Below are positions 17,370-26,035 of a stretch of DNA of 64,000 nt, one piece after another. This DNA comes from Mucilaginibacter terrenus (GTDB lineage Bacteria; Bacteroidota; Bacteroidia; Sphingobacteriales; Sphingobacteriaceae). The position numbers and the translations under genes were made by a program. The DNA is taken from contig NZ_QWDE01000002.1 in assembly GCF_003432065.1 (NCBI RefSeq), positions 744,001-808,000 of the forward strand, given 5' to 3'. How positions within the stretch are numbered: position 1 is the first letter of the stretch; each line of letters begins with the position of its first letter. Below the pieces are notes generated by a model. The model was not told the DNA's origin and did not search any database. It saw only the letters and a program-made list of their open reading frames with translations.

Positions 17370-18197
17370 ATGAAAATTAAGTACTTGTTGTTAGTTGCCG
17401 TTATAGCCACTTCGCTGCACTCTTGCGTGGTACTATCTCCAAAAAAGTATAAAGCATTGCTTGCTCAGCGCGATTCGCTGGCAACCCGCGCCAGTAGTCT
17501 TGATGAGGAGAGGGTTAGATTAATGGCCGACACCGCCAGGATGCACAGCGACCTTGCCGACCTTACCAACAATTATAATGCGCTTAATGGCAAGTACAAT
17601 TCGCTGGATAAAAACTATAGTGCTACCTCATCAAAGGTTACACAACTATCAGATGCCCTGAAGAAGCGTGAAGCCAGGCTAAAAGAAGTTGAAGAGATTT
17701 TGCGCAAGCGCGACGAAGCTACCAACGCGCTTAAAGACAAGTTACAGAAAGCCTTGCTGGGCTTCCAGCAAAGCGGCCTTACGGTGGATATCCGCAACGG
17801 CAAGGTGTATGTGTCTTTAACTGATAAGCTGCTTTTCCCATCGGGAAGTATTGTTATTGATGAAAAAGGTAAGCAGGCATTGAAGTCTCTTGCAGGAGTG
17901 CTTAACAAGGAGGCCGACATCAACATTGCAGTGGAAGGCCACACCGACAATAAGAAGATTAAGAATTTGGGCCAGATAAAAGATAACTGGGATTTAAGTG
18001 TGCTGCGCGCTACATCAGTAACGCGATATTTAACCGAGGTTGAGAATGTAGATCCAAAGCGCCTTACCGCTACCGGTAAAAGCGAGTTCCAGCCAATAGA
18101 GCAGGGCGAAACTGCAGATGCGCTGGCCAAGAACAGGCGCATAGAGATTGTGCTGACACCTAAGTTAGATGAGCTGTATAATCTGATCACCAAGTAA
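17370..18197 (+). CDS. OmpA-family lipoprotein
   Basis: Outer-membrane-associated peptidoglycan-binding lipoprotein of 275 residues. The ATG at 17370 gives a lipoprotein signal ending HSC (Cys 18); the frame is open further upstream (17307) but that would bury the signal. Residues 30-135 are a heptad-like coiled coil rich in Asp, Lys and Leu. The C-terminal OmpA domain has VEGHTDNK and ends RRIEIVLTP, with the Asp and Arg that bind diaminopimelate. The start is 11 bases after the DUF2461 stop. Confidence 0.92.
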   Translation: MKIKYLLLVAVIATSLHSCVVLSPKKYKALLAQRDSLATRASSLDEERVRLMADTARMHSDLADLTNNYNALNGKYNSLDKNYSATSSKVTQLSDALKKREARLKEVEEILRKRDEATNALKDKLQKALLGFQQSGLTVDIRNGKVYVSLTDKLLFPSGSIVIDEKGKQALKSLAGVLNKEADINIAVEGHTDNKKIKNLGQIKDNWDLSVLRATSVTRYLTEVENVDPKRLTATGKSEFQPIEQGETADALAKNRRIEIVLTPKLDELYNLITK

Positions 18198-18203
18198 GGA
18201 TTG

Positions 18204-19106
18204 CTACTGGGCTATCCGGTGGTCGGCTTTGCCAATCAGCCGGATAACCTTTTCGTTATACCGTTGTTCCATCCAGTAAGAAAAACCGGCATGCTCTGGC
18301 TTTTTAAAGTGCTTGCCCCAATTACTTTGGCCGGCAAGCATGCCAGTTGGTAAGCCCTTTTGTTTGCACCACGCAGATATCCGCATCAGGAAGTTATCCA
18401 ACTTATTGCCTGCCCTGTTATCAAATAATTTTTCAAACCATAGTTTACAAATAGTGCTGCTTAACGGAGTTGCGGAAGAAACACGCATCAGCTTATTTGG
18501 TAGATATGACCTCACCCAGGCATTAGCGGCGTAAAATTTCTCGAAAGTAATATCGCCTTCCAGGGGAACAAGCATATTTATAGCTACAGCTGTATGGAGG
18601 TTTTTATCCCTCAGTTCCAGCTCTTGTTCATCTATGTAATAACTAAGTTGCAAAGCATTTTCCTGTTTGGGGAACGCGAATAACCTGTAGCAGTTCACAA
18701 GCATGCGAGCTATCCATAACCGGTTTTTAGATGTGATGATGAGCATATCGGCATCAGCACGCTCTTCCCATAAATTCTTATGAAAGGTGCCGGATACCCC
18801 AACGCCGCGCACAAAAGGCAGCCTGATTAACCATTTTGCCCGGGCACTTGCTTTAGTGATGAACTTGCGGGCCGCCATTGTCACCTTGCGACGTTCCGCA
18901 ATGATCAGGTGATCGTTCCGTAATGAATAAAACTTGTCTAGTTGGTAGATCCTTCTTTCGGTAACAAGATTATGAATAGCGCAACTCACATCTTCCTCAC
19001 GATGTTTGTAAAACAAGAACCTGAATATCTCCTGGCGTGTGAGCGGATACTCGAACATATCAAAGTAGGCCAGGGTAGCTAATATATTTGTATGGATGCT
19101 GGACAC
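18204..19106 (-). CDS. Nucleotidyltransferase-fold protein with N-terminal winged helix
   Basis: Protein of 300 residues. Residues 8-60 look like a winged helix (AYFDMFEYPLTRQEI onward). Residues 95-140 resemble a nucleotidyltransferase core: GVGVSGTFHKN, then RADADMLIIT, in place of the usual GS...DxD pattern. The Gly-Ser pair is Gly-Thr and the metal-binding acid pair is shifted to ADAD, so catalysis is uncertain. Similar proteins occur in Bacteroidota polysaccharide loci (from memory). The gene is convergent with the OmpA gene, 6 bases apart, and divergent from the sigma factor. Confidence 0.65.
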   Translation of the reverse strand: MSSIHTNILATLAYFDMFEYPLTRQEIFRFLFYKHREEDVSCAIHNLVTERRIYQLDKFYSLRNDHLIIAERRKVTMAARKFITKASARAKWLIRLPFVRGVGVSGTFHKNLWEERADADMLIITSKNRLWIARMLVNCYRLFAFPKQENALQLSYYIDEQELELRDKNLHTAVAINMLVPLEGDITFEKFYAANAWVRSYLPNKLMRVSSATPLSSTICKLWFEKLFDNRAGNKLDNFLMRISAWCKQKGLPTGMLAGQSNWGKHFKKPEHAGFSYWMEQRYNEKVIRLIGKADHRIAQ

Positions 19107-19277
19107 GTTGTTGCAATTACAAGTTATGTTAAGGTTTATGACCTTACAACCATGACGGAGTGGTTAGCTTAATGGTTGCCTGTATGCCAAAGAAGAGTAA
19201 AGGCAGGACTTGTAAAAGAATTTTTCGTTCAAATAATCAGTTACTTACAACCTGGCGGCGTTTTTTTAATTTTAAAA

Positions 19278-19304
19278 GGCAACCTTTAAACCGTTGCTTT
19301 CGTG
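19278..19304 (+). promoter_or_regulatory. Candidate ECF-sigma promoter upstream of the sigma gene
   Basis: GGCAACC at 19278-19284 and CGTG at 19301-19304 are separated by 16 bases, the layout of many ECF-sigma promoters (AAC-containing -35 and CGT-containing -10). The predicted transcript would start near 19311, about 45 bases before the sigma ATG. AAAGGCAAC (19275-19283) and GTTGCTTT (19293-19300) are also inverted repeats. Autoregulation is inferred; no second copy of the motif was found in this window. Confidence 0.45.
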
Positions 19305-19354
19305 ATGTAGGTATAAAAGGTTGAACTAAGCGTCACATCACAGCATTAACCCCT

Positions 19355-19996
19355 ATGGGCGAAGAAGAGTTACACCATTTGATAACGGGTTGTATAAACC
19401 ACGACAGGAAATGTCAGAAGATGCTGTATAAGGCATTTTATGGCTTTTCGATGGGGATATGCCTGCGGTATGCAAATAACCGTGAGGAAGCCGCTGAGGT
19501 AATGAACCAGGGTTTTTTAAAGGTGTTTACGCACCTGGACAGGTTTGATACACAGCGGCCGTTTAAAGCCTGGCTTGGCCGCATTATGATGAATGTGTCT
19601 ATAGACTACTACCGGGCTAACCTGAAGATGGCCTATACAGATGATCTTGATAAGGCCGAGCACCTGAGTGACAGTGAGCCGGTAGACCATAATTTAAATT
19701 ACGAGGACCTGTTGAAGATGGTGCAGCAGTTGCCCCAGGCTTACCGTACGGTGTTTAACCTGTTTGCTATAGATGGGTACTCGCACGAGGAGATAGGAGA
19801 GATGCTGAACATCAGCACCGGTACATCAAAATCAAACCTGCATAAAGCACGACACAAGCTAAAGCAGATGATCTTAAAATCGGAGGAGAGTGCAAAAAAC
19901 AACAATTACGACAGAGGCATGGATTATAACCCGATAGTGGCCATTTGCGCTATGGATGTTAATGCTTCTTTCTTTACAAACGGTATCAGAAAATGA
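19355..19996 (+). CDS. ECF-type RNA polymerase sigma factor
   Basis: Sigma-70 family ECF factor of 213 residues. Region 2 spans about 25-90, with the core-binding and melting motif AAEVMNQGFLKVF and FKAWLGRIMMN. Region 4 spans about 125-172, with LPQAYRTVFNLFAIDGYSHEEI and a helix-turn-helix ending SNLHKARHKL. A further 40-residue tail, ending FFTNGIRK, is longer than usual. It overlaps the next gene by ATGA, typical of a sigma factor and its regulator. No zinc-finger anti-sigma is present; the membrane protein downstream probably fills that role. Confidence 0.93.
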   Translation: MGEEELHHLITGCINHDRKCQKMLYKAFYGFSMGICLRYANNREEAAEVMNQGFLKVFTHLDRFDTQRPFKAWLGRIMMNVSIDYYRANLKMAYTDDLDKAEHLSDSEPVDHNLNYEDLLKMVQQLPQAYRTVFNLFAIDGYSHEEIGEMLNISTGTSKSNLHKARHKLKQMILKSEESAKNNNYDRGMDYNPIVAICAMDVNASFFTNGIRK

Positions 19997-21216
19997 ACGA
20001 GGAGCAGGACAATATAGATAAACTATTCAGGAGCCGGTTGGAAGACCCGGGCGACAACCTGGCTTTCAACGATGCCGACTGGGATAGCCTGGAAGAAATG
20101 CTGGACAAAGGCAAAAAGCCTAAGATACTTTCGTTGCCAATCATCAGCGCTGTTGCTGCTCTGTTGCTGTTGTTTTTTGGATGGATGTTGTTTAAACCAC
20201 AAACAAATAACCAAACGGAAAACAAGGCGGATCAAAGCCAGGTGGCAGTTAAGCCGAAACAGCAATCAGTACCGGCTACCGGTGATACTGTGAACAAAGT
20301 TGCGGGTACTTCCTTTACTAGTCCAGTTGCTGCGAAAAATGAAGGAAATGGCAAGAACCGCAGTGGCTCACGAGCTACACCACCCGTGGTGATATACATA
20401 CCGGTGATCCCGCCATCATCCGGGAACGTGGAAAAAGATACCTTACAACAGGTATTGGCTGGCGCTTTCAAGACAATTGATAACACCATACAGCAGGATA
20501 CTACGCCGCCGACAGCAGTAGCGGGTACAACTGCAGGATCACAAATAGCTGCCGATGTTACTACTCCTGCAGCGGTAAAAAGCCCCACTGTAAAGGTTAG
20601 AAAAGCCGCTGGTATACGTCCGCAGTTTGCGTTGGGTGTTATTGCATCGTCGGATATAAATGGCGTAAACTCATTGTCACAGAATAAAGTAGGTAGCAAC
20701 TTTGGTGTATCATTCTCTGTAACGGTTAAAAAACTAACTTTTATTACCGGTGCGGTTTACGCTATTAAACCTTACGCTACCAGCTTCAGTAATTATAATA
20801 GCAACTCGGGGTACATGTTTCCGGAGAACCCGCTTAATATTACAGCAGATTGCCGCATGCTTGATATCCCGTTGAACGTAAGTTACCAGGTATATAAAGG
20901 CGGCCGCAATAAGTTCGCGCTGGGGACTGGCTTGTCCTCGTACGTGATGCTGCACGAAAACTATAAATACACTTACGCATCGGGAAGTAGCGCCGGGCCT
21001 GCTAACTACGTAGTGCCAAATCCGCAGAGTTACCTCATGAGTGCGGTTAATTTTAACGCCACCTTCGAGCGGCAGTTGAGCCCTAAATTTAGCCTGAGCG
21101 TGCAACCTTACTTTAAAGTACCGCTGAAGGCAGTAGGCTACAGCCAGGTGAATTTGCATACCACCGGTGTTGCCATCGGCTTCAACTGGAACATAAACTC
21201 CTTTACAAAACCCTAG
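19993..21216 (+). CDS. Membrane regulator with beta-barrel-like C-terminus, probable anti-sigma partner
   Basis: Protein of 407 residues in three parts: an acidic cytoplasmic N-terminus (1-45), one membrane helix at 47-67, a long Thr/Pro/Ala/Val-rich linker (70-200), and a C-terminal domain (205-407) with the alternating pattern of outer-membrane beta-barrel domains. It is translationally coupled to the ECF sigma gene, so the N-terminus probably binds sigma. One chain seems to span from cytoplasm to the outer-membrane side. It could instead be an annotated barrel protein that never reaches the outer membrane. Confidence 0.75.
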   Translation: MNEEQDNIDKLFRSRLEDPGDNLAFNDADWDSLEEMLDKGKKPKILSLPIISAVAALLLLFFGWMLFKPQTNNQTENKADQSQVAVKPKQQSVPATGDTVNKVAGTSFTSPVAAKNEGNGKNRSGSRATPPVVIYIPVIPPSSGNVEKDTLQQVLAGAFKTIDNTIQQDTTPPTAVAGTTAGSQIAADVTTPAAVKSPTVKVRKAAGIRPQFALGVIASSDINGVNSLSQNKVGSNFGVSFSVTVKKLTFITGAVYAIKPYATSFSNYNSNSGYMFPENPLNITADCRMLDIPLNVSYQVYKGGRNKFALGTGLSSYVMLHENYKYTYASGSSAGPANYVVPNPQSYLMSAVNFNATFERQLSPKFSLSVQPYFKVPLKAVGYSQVNLHTTGVAIGFNWNINSFTKP

Positions 21217-21220
21217 TAGC

Positions 21221-21763
21221 ATGAAGTACATAGTTTTTATTTTACTTACCTGGTTAAGCTTAAACCAGGTGGGGCAGGACCTCTATGCCTGTAAAAACGC
21301 GAAGATCAGCCTGTTTTCAAGCGCACCGCTGGAGGATATACAGGCATCAACAAACACCGGTACATCGGTATACAACGCGGCTACTGGCGACCTGGCATTC
21401 AGCGTGAACATCCGCTCATTCAAGTTCCCGAAGTCGCTTATGCAGGAGCACTTTAACGAGAACTACATGGATAGCGACAAGTACCCGCGAGCCACTTTCA
21501 AAGGCAAGGTGAACGAGAAGGCTGACGTAAGCAAGAATGGTACATACCCGGTTACCGCTACGGGCGACCTTACCGTGCACGGCGTTACGCAAACCCGCAC
21601 CATCCCTGGAACCATAACCGTAAATAATGGTACACTGAGCATGACATCAGAGTTTATGGTGAAGTGTGTTGACCACAAAATAGATATACCCACACTGGTA
21701 TTTAAACACATAGCTGAAACAATAAAGATGAACGTTTCGGCAACTTATACCCCTGCAAAGTAG
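21221..21763 (+). CDS. YceI-family periplasmic protein
   Basis: Lipocalin-like YceI protein of 180 residues. The family binds isoprenoid lipids or quinones in the periplasm. An N-terminal signal peptide (about 1-20) is followed by the family pattern: SLFSSAPLEDIQA, then FPKSLMQEHFNENYMDSDKYPRA with its FKG follow-on, and GDLTVHGVTQ. It starts 4 bases after the regulator gene, inside the sigma-controlled operon. Confidence 0.92.
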   Translation: MKYIVFILLTWLSLNQVGQDLYACKNAKISLFSSAPLEDIQASTNTGTSVYNAATGDLAFSVNIRSFKFPKSLMQEHFNENYMDSDKYPRATFKGKVNEKADVSKNGTYPVTATGDLTVHGVTQTRTIPGTITVNNGTLSMTSEFMVKCVDHKIDIPTLVFKHIAETIKMNVSATYTPAK

Positions 21764-21788
21764 TAACTAAAAACCCCACACAACCCTT

Positions 21789-22739
21789 ATGAAAAAGCTG
21801 ATTTTATTTGCATCTGCAGCCCTCGTCAGTACCGCCCTTAGGGCTCAAACAACTCCTGCTACCGGTAAAACATCGGCCGACTCGCTGCTGAGCAGTATGG
21901 AAGGTACCGAAAAGGCCGAACCTGTTATTGCAACGTTCAAGTCTACCCGGCTGATACTTGGCGCCACTACCGAGACCGTAAAAAAGAAGAACCTGAACTT
22001 TCTGGTGATACACCGCTTTGGCGACATCGGCGGATCACAAGGCGGAGGCAAAACCCTGTTCGGCTTGGATAATTCCAGCGATATCTACATCGGATTTGAG
22101 TACGGCCTTACCGATAACCTGGACATTGACTTTGGCCGCAGTAAGTTTAACCAGCAGGTTGATCTGGGGCTGAAGTATGCCATTCTTCATCAAACATCAG
22201 ATAACAGCATGCCTTTCGCAGTTACACTGCTGGGCAAGGCAGGGGTAAAAGCCTATAACGATAATGCCGCTTTCCCAACCTTTGAAGACAGGTTGGCTTA
22301 CGTTGCGCAGGCTATTATTGCACGTAAGTTCTCATCAAAGTTCTCGTTGCAGGTAACGCCCACGTTCGTACGCAATAACTCGCCCTTTCCATTCCTAAAC
22401 GGTAACGAGAACAACTTTTTTGCTATGGGTGTTGCCGGCCGCCTGAAGGTGACTAAACGGATGGGCATCGTGGTAGACTACGCGCACCCGTTCTCCAAGT
22501 TCAGGGATAATGCCACCGGCGATAACCGCTTTTACGACCCGCTGGGTGTAGGGATTGAAATTGAAACGGGCGGCCACGTTTTCACGGTGATCTTCAGCAA
22601 TGCTAAGGCCATAACGGAAAGCAGTTACCTAAGCGCCACCCAAAGCGACTGGGGCAAAGGGCAGTTCAGGCTGGGCTTTACAATATCAAGAATGTTCAGT
22701 TTCAACGGCAAGAAAAAGGAAGCATCAAACAAATATTAA
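21789..22739 (+). CDS. DUF5777 beta-barrel protein
   Basis: Exported protein of 316 residues with a signal peptide (about 1-19, ending LRAQ) and a predicted all-beta body matching DUF5777. Typical segments are NFLVIHRFGD, SSDIYIGFEYGLTDNLDIDFGRS and the closing FRLGFTISRMF, which ends in an aromatic residue plus a short tail. It probably forms an outer-membrane barrel. It sits between the YceI and Rieske genes with short gaps (25 and 14 bases), a grouping I recall from other Bacteroidota. Confidence 0.85.
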   Translation: MKKLILFASAALVSTALRAQTTPATGKTSADSLLSSMEGTEKAEPVIATFKSTRLILGATTETVKKKNLNFLVIHRFGDIGGSQGGGKTLFGLDNSSDIYIGFEYGLTDNLDIDFGRSKFNQQVDLGLKYAILHQTSDNSMPFAVTLLGKAGVKAYNDNAAFPTFEDRLAYVAQAIIARKFSSKFSLQVTPTFVRNNSPFPFLNGNENNFFAMGVAGRLKVTKRMGIVVDYAHPFSKFRDNATGDNRFYDPLGVGIEIETGGHVFTVIFSNAKAITESSYLSATQSDWGKGQFRLGFTISRMFSFNGKKKEASNKY

Positions 22740-22753
22740 ACACAACAACAGTT

Positions 22754-23182
22754 ATGGAAAGACAAGAATTTTTAGCAAAGTTTGGCCTGGGCCTGGCAGC
22801 GGTATGCGCCGGGTGCGGCATAGCATCATGCGGCAGCGGTGCAAAAAACAGCGACCCTACACCAACCCCGGGCAGCGGCGCGCTGTTTAGCGTAAACCTT
22901 GATAGTGAATTACTCACAGTAGGCAGTCAAAAGGTTTCTAATGGAGTTATTATCGCCCGTATAGCAGCCGGTAACTCTGCCGATTCCTTTTCGGCTGTGC
23001 AGGTGGCTTGTACACACGAGGGTACGGCAATACAATACCACGGAGATCAGGGAATTTACATCTGCCCGCTGCACGGTTCCGAATTCAGCAAAACCGGCGC
23101 AGTGGTACAAGGGCCTGCAGTAGCCAGCCTTAAAAAATATAACGTCGCCATAAACGGCACTTCGCTTACTGTGTCGGCGTAA
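22754..23182 (+). CDS. Rieske [2Fe-2S] lipoprotein
   Basis: Exported Rieske protein of 142 residues. The N-terminus has a signal with several Cys; the likely lipidation site is Cys 26 (GIASC). The cluster ligands are complete: CTH at 86-88 and CPLH at 104-107, followed by GSEF. It lacks a catalytic partner domain, so it is probably a free electron carrier or sensor. It is the last gene of the sigma-led operon and meets the GH127 gene head-on. Confidence 0.92.
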   Translation: MERQEFLAKFGLGLAAVCAGCGIASCGSGAKNSDPTPTPGSGALFSVNLDSELLTVGSQKVSNGVIIARIAAGNSADSFSAVQVACTHEGTAIQYHGDQGIYICPLHGSEFSKTGAVVQGPAVASLKKYNVAINGTSLTVSA

Positions 23183-23195
23183 TTGTTGGGGGAGA

Positions 23196-23222
23196 AGAGG
23201 CACCCTGGTATGGGGTGTCTCT
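23196..23222. terminator. Hairpin between convergent Rieske and GH127 genes
   Basis: GAGGCACCC (23197-23205) pairs with GGGTGTCTC (23213-23221) with one G-T pair and a 7-base loop. It lies in the 42-base gap between two convergent genes and could end transcription from either side, although T-runs on both sides are short. Confidence 0.5.
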
Positions 23223-23224
23223 GT

Positions 23225-25228
23225 TTATCTTACCTGGGGGAACTGCGAAATGCGCAGCCGTGTACAGCCGTAGGGTACCAGTATAATGTCCTCGGGTTGT
23301 TCGGCATCTGATCCCCAGATGAAAGTGTAGGGGATAGGCCCTGCCATATCGTTATACAACTTCCATGATGGTATGCGCCTCCCTTTGGTCTTAATTGTTA
23401 TCGGTGCGTTCTGCAAGTTCCATGGGTATGATGATACGGCCGATGTCTCTACCTTATAGTTCTCATCAAGTTTGTTGTCGGGCTGGTCAATCAGCGCGTA
23501 GTTCCACGGCGTAGTAGGGCGGATCTCATCATAACTGCTGCCATAATCTATGGGGTCTTTGGTATTCTTTACACGGGTAACTTCTTCACCAATTTTGAGC
23601 GCATACACCAGCGGACCTCGTTCTATAGATATCGAGTTTTCGTACCAGTTGTTCTTGCTGATGTGCATAGGCAGGGTAAGTTCTACCACATCGCCGTTGT
23701 GCCATTCGCGGCCCAGCTTCACAATCTCGCCGGCAGTTGCCTGCTGCATCACCTTGCCGTTTATTTTGATGGATGCATTGTTGCACCATTTGGGTACGCG
23801 TAAATGGAACGGAAAGATGAGCTGCTTGGCTTTCCCCAGGCTCATGGTAAATTTCACCGTTTCGCCAAAGGGATAGTTGGTTTCCTCTTTCACGCTGATT
23901 TCTTTTCCATCAGCAACCAAAGCTTTTACTTCGCTTGGCGAGTAAAGCAACGCAGCAATACCTTTATCAGCGGTAGCGTAGAAAAGGTTTTGGGTGAATT
24001 TAGGCCAGCCCTGGTGCATGTTTGATGTGCAGCAAGGGTAACCTGTAAGCAGGCCATAGCAAACATCGGTGCCGCTGTGGTTTACATCAAAGTTGCGGGT
24101 TTGGCGGGTAAGCATCACCTGGTTGGCTTGCTGGAAATACTGGCGGTCTACAAAATCGTCAGACACCTGGGTAGGCAGGGCATTAAAGGCAATGCGCTCC
24201 AGCTTATCGGCATAGTTTACATCGCCGGTCACGGCCAGTGTGCTTTCAAGCGTAAACATCATTTCCACAGCGGTACACAGTTCGGCACCCTGCGTGGGGT
24301 TATTACCATGCAACGACTCGTCCCCGCCAAACAGCCCATGCGCCATATCGTCGTACTTGCGCAGGTCTGTGTGCGCTTTAACGGTGGCATCCAGATACTT
24401 TTGTTCGGGATGCTGCTGGTAGTATATCAGGGGCTCTTTCATACCTTGTGCCAGGTTTACACCGTGTATGCTGCCGTCGGTAGAAAGCAGCGGTGTGTTC
24501 AGGAACGCATCGGTAAAATCATAGGTTTGCTTATGCAGCAGGTCTGCCAATTGCAGCAGAAATTTATCGCCGGTTATGTTGTATAACCAATACACCACCA
24601 TCAGGTTATCGCCCGCGCGGTACCTCGCCCAAAAAGTATACTTATCCAGCGGTACAGATGGTAACTCCTTCAACTGGAATTTGAAATAGTTGGTCATGAG
24701 GTTAATCACGCGCTTGTCGCCGGTGGCAGAGTAGTATTGCTTTAGTATCTTCAGCATCACCATTTTTGGCCACCAGTCGCGCGTATTATCGCGTTGTATG
24801 CCCGGCTCCTCACTGTAATCTTTTGCAGGCCCAAAGTAGCCGTCGGGTTGCTGGCTTTTTATGCTCCACTCTACCCAGGGCTTTACTTTTGCTATCAATT
24901 CTTTATCATCCAGAATATAAGCCAGTGGCAGCAGGCCATCTACCCAGTATGGGCCGCGCTCCCATTGGTCGCCGTCTCCACCAAGCCAGCCATTGCGCTT
25001 GCCCATTACAATAGGGTACAGCTTATCCAGGTTACCTGTAGCACCATTCTTTTGGCGAATAAGCATTTCGCGCAGCCAGCCGTTCGGCTTTATAGCCCCC
25101 AGCGGCAGTTCTATATAAGGGTTCTGGCGTAGCGGTGCGCGGTTGTTAAGGTAAGTGCCAGTTTGCGCAAGTGCCAGGTTTACCATAAAGGCAAATGCCA
25201 CAACAAAAGGAATAAACTTTAATTTCAT
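23225..25228 (-). CDS. GH127-type beta-L-arabinofuranosidase (DUF1680)
   Basis: Secreted glycoside hydrolase of 667 residues with a signal peptide (1-21). The body matches GH127: LPLGAIKPNGWLR near 41, then an alpha/alpha barrel and a beta-sandwich tail. Residues of the known GH127 zinc-thiolate active site are visible: Glu 316 and Cys 318 in AELC, and Cys 399-Cys 400 in YPCCTSN. Substrate may be L-arabinofuranosides or a related sugar. No SusCD pair is nearby, so it stands alone. Confidence 0.9.
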   Translation of the reverse strand: MKLKFIPFVVAFAFMVNLALAQTGTYLNNRAPLRQNPYIELPLGAIKPNGWLREMLIRQKNGATGNLDKLYPIVMGKRNGWLGGDGDQWERGPYWVDGLLPLAYILDDKELIAKVKPWVEWSIKSQQPDGYFGPAKDYSEEPGIQRDNTRDWWPKMVMLKILKQYYSATGDKRVINLMTNYFKFQLKELPSVPLDKYTFWARYRAGDNLMVVYWLYNITGDKFLLQLADLLHKQTYDFTDAFLNTPLLSTDGSIHGVNLAQGMKEPLIYYQQHPEQKYLDATVKAHTDLRKYDDMAHGLFGGDESLHGNNPTQGAELCTAVEMMFTLESTLAVTGDVNYADKLERIAFNALPTQVSDDFVDRQYFQQANQVMLTRQTRNFDVNHSGTDVCYGLLTGYPCCTSNMHQGWPKFTQNLFYATADKGIAALLYSPSEVKALVADGKEISVKEETNYPFGETVKFTMSLGKAKQLIFPFHLRVPKWCNNASIKINGKVMQQATAGEIVKLGREWHNGDVVELTLPMHISKNNWYENSISIERGPLVYALKIGEEVTRVKNTKDPIDYGSSYDEIRPTTPWNYALIDQPDNKLDENYKVETSAVSSYPWNLQNAPITIKTKGRRIPSWKLYNDMAGPIPYTFIWGSDAEQPEDIILVPYGCTRLRISQFPQVR

Positions 25229-25372
25229 AGAGGCTTACAGATGGTAAACAAACTTAATTAATGTGTACCTAATTATATCAAACTTTTAACAAGTGCATAA
25301 TTGTGTCATAATTAACAGCGATCAAATTAAGATTAAGTTGGATATTATAGTTTTGCCGTAAGTTAATTTCAG

Positions 25373-26011
25373 ATGTATAAATATTTATTAGGGTTATTGC
25401 TGCTGTTTTTAGCCAATAACGTTTCCGCGCAATATAACTGGACGCTCAAGTCCGACAAAGATGGTGTTAAGGTGTACACCAGTTTGGTTACAGGGTCTAA
25501 AATAAAGGCGGTAAAGGTAGAGTGTGATGTAAATGCCAGGGCATCGCAGTTGGTAAGGGTGTTACTGGATGTTAAACACTGCCCCGAGTGGGTTTACAAA
25601 ACCAAGTCTTGCAGCCTGGTAAAACAGGTGTCCCCTTCAGAGCTTTACTATTATTCGGAAATTAATGTGCCCTGGCCGGCAACCAACCGTGATTTCGTTG
25701 CGCACTTAACTGTTAGCCAAAATCCGGATACTAAGGTGGTAACTGTAGACGGACCCGCAGTTCCAGGTATGGTTCCTGTTAAAGATGATGCGGTAAGGAT
25801 ATCATCCTCAAAAGGATTATGGGTGATAACTCCGCTGGATAAAAGTAAAGTGCACATAAACTACACCCTTCAGGTTGATCCGGGTGGTAATATACCGGCC
25901 TGGTTAATAAATTTATTTGCAGCCGAAGGGCCAATGCGCAGCTTTGAGGGCTTAAAGGCGCAGCTTAAGAAAACCGAAAAAGAAGAGGGTGTGGCTTTTA
26001 TAAAAGACTGA
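25373..26011 (+). CDS. Exported START-domain protein
   Basis: Protein of 212 residues with a signal peptide (1-19) followed by one START-type lipid-binding domain. Landmarks are WTLKSDKDGVKVYT at the start, CPEWVYKTKSCSLV, and PWPATNRDFVAHLTV, a pattern shared with START-domain proteins. The lipid ligand is unknown. It is divergent from the GH127 gene and convergent with the PAS protein; TAGTTTTG at 25348-25355 is a possible -7 element. Confidence 0.85.
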   Translation: MYKYLLGLLLLFLANNVSAQYNWTLKSDKDGVKVYTSLVTGSKIKAVKVECDVNARASQLVRVLLDVKHCPEWVYKTKSCSLVKQVSPSELYYYSEINVPWPATNRDFVAHLTVSQNPDTKVVTVDGPAVPGMVPVKDDAVRISSSKGLWVITPLDKSKVHINYTLQVDPGGNIPAWLINLFAAEGPMRSFEGLKAQLKKTEKEEGVAFIKD

Positions 26012-26035
26012 TAAAAGCACGGGTTATTGTCGCTG

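Noticed and set aside
17615..18193. Long open frame on the minus strand opposite the OmpA lipoprotein gene
   Set aside because: It mirrors the coiled-coil and OmpA codons, has no start signal or family match and is Ser/Leu-rich as expected of an antisense frame.
20232..20699. 155-residue frame opposite the membrane regulator linker
   Set aside because: The low-complexity linker leaves both strands open; there is no start context or family match.
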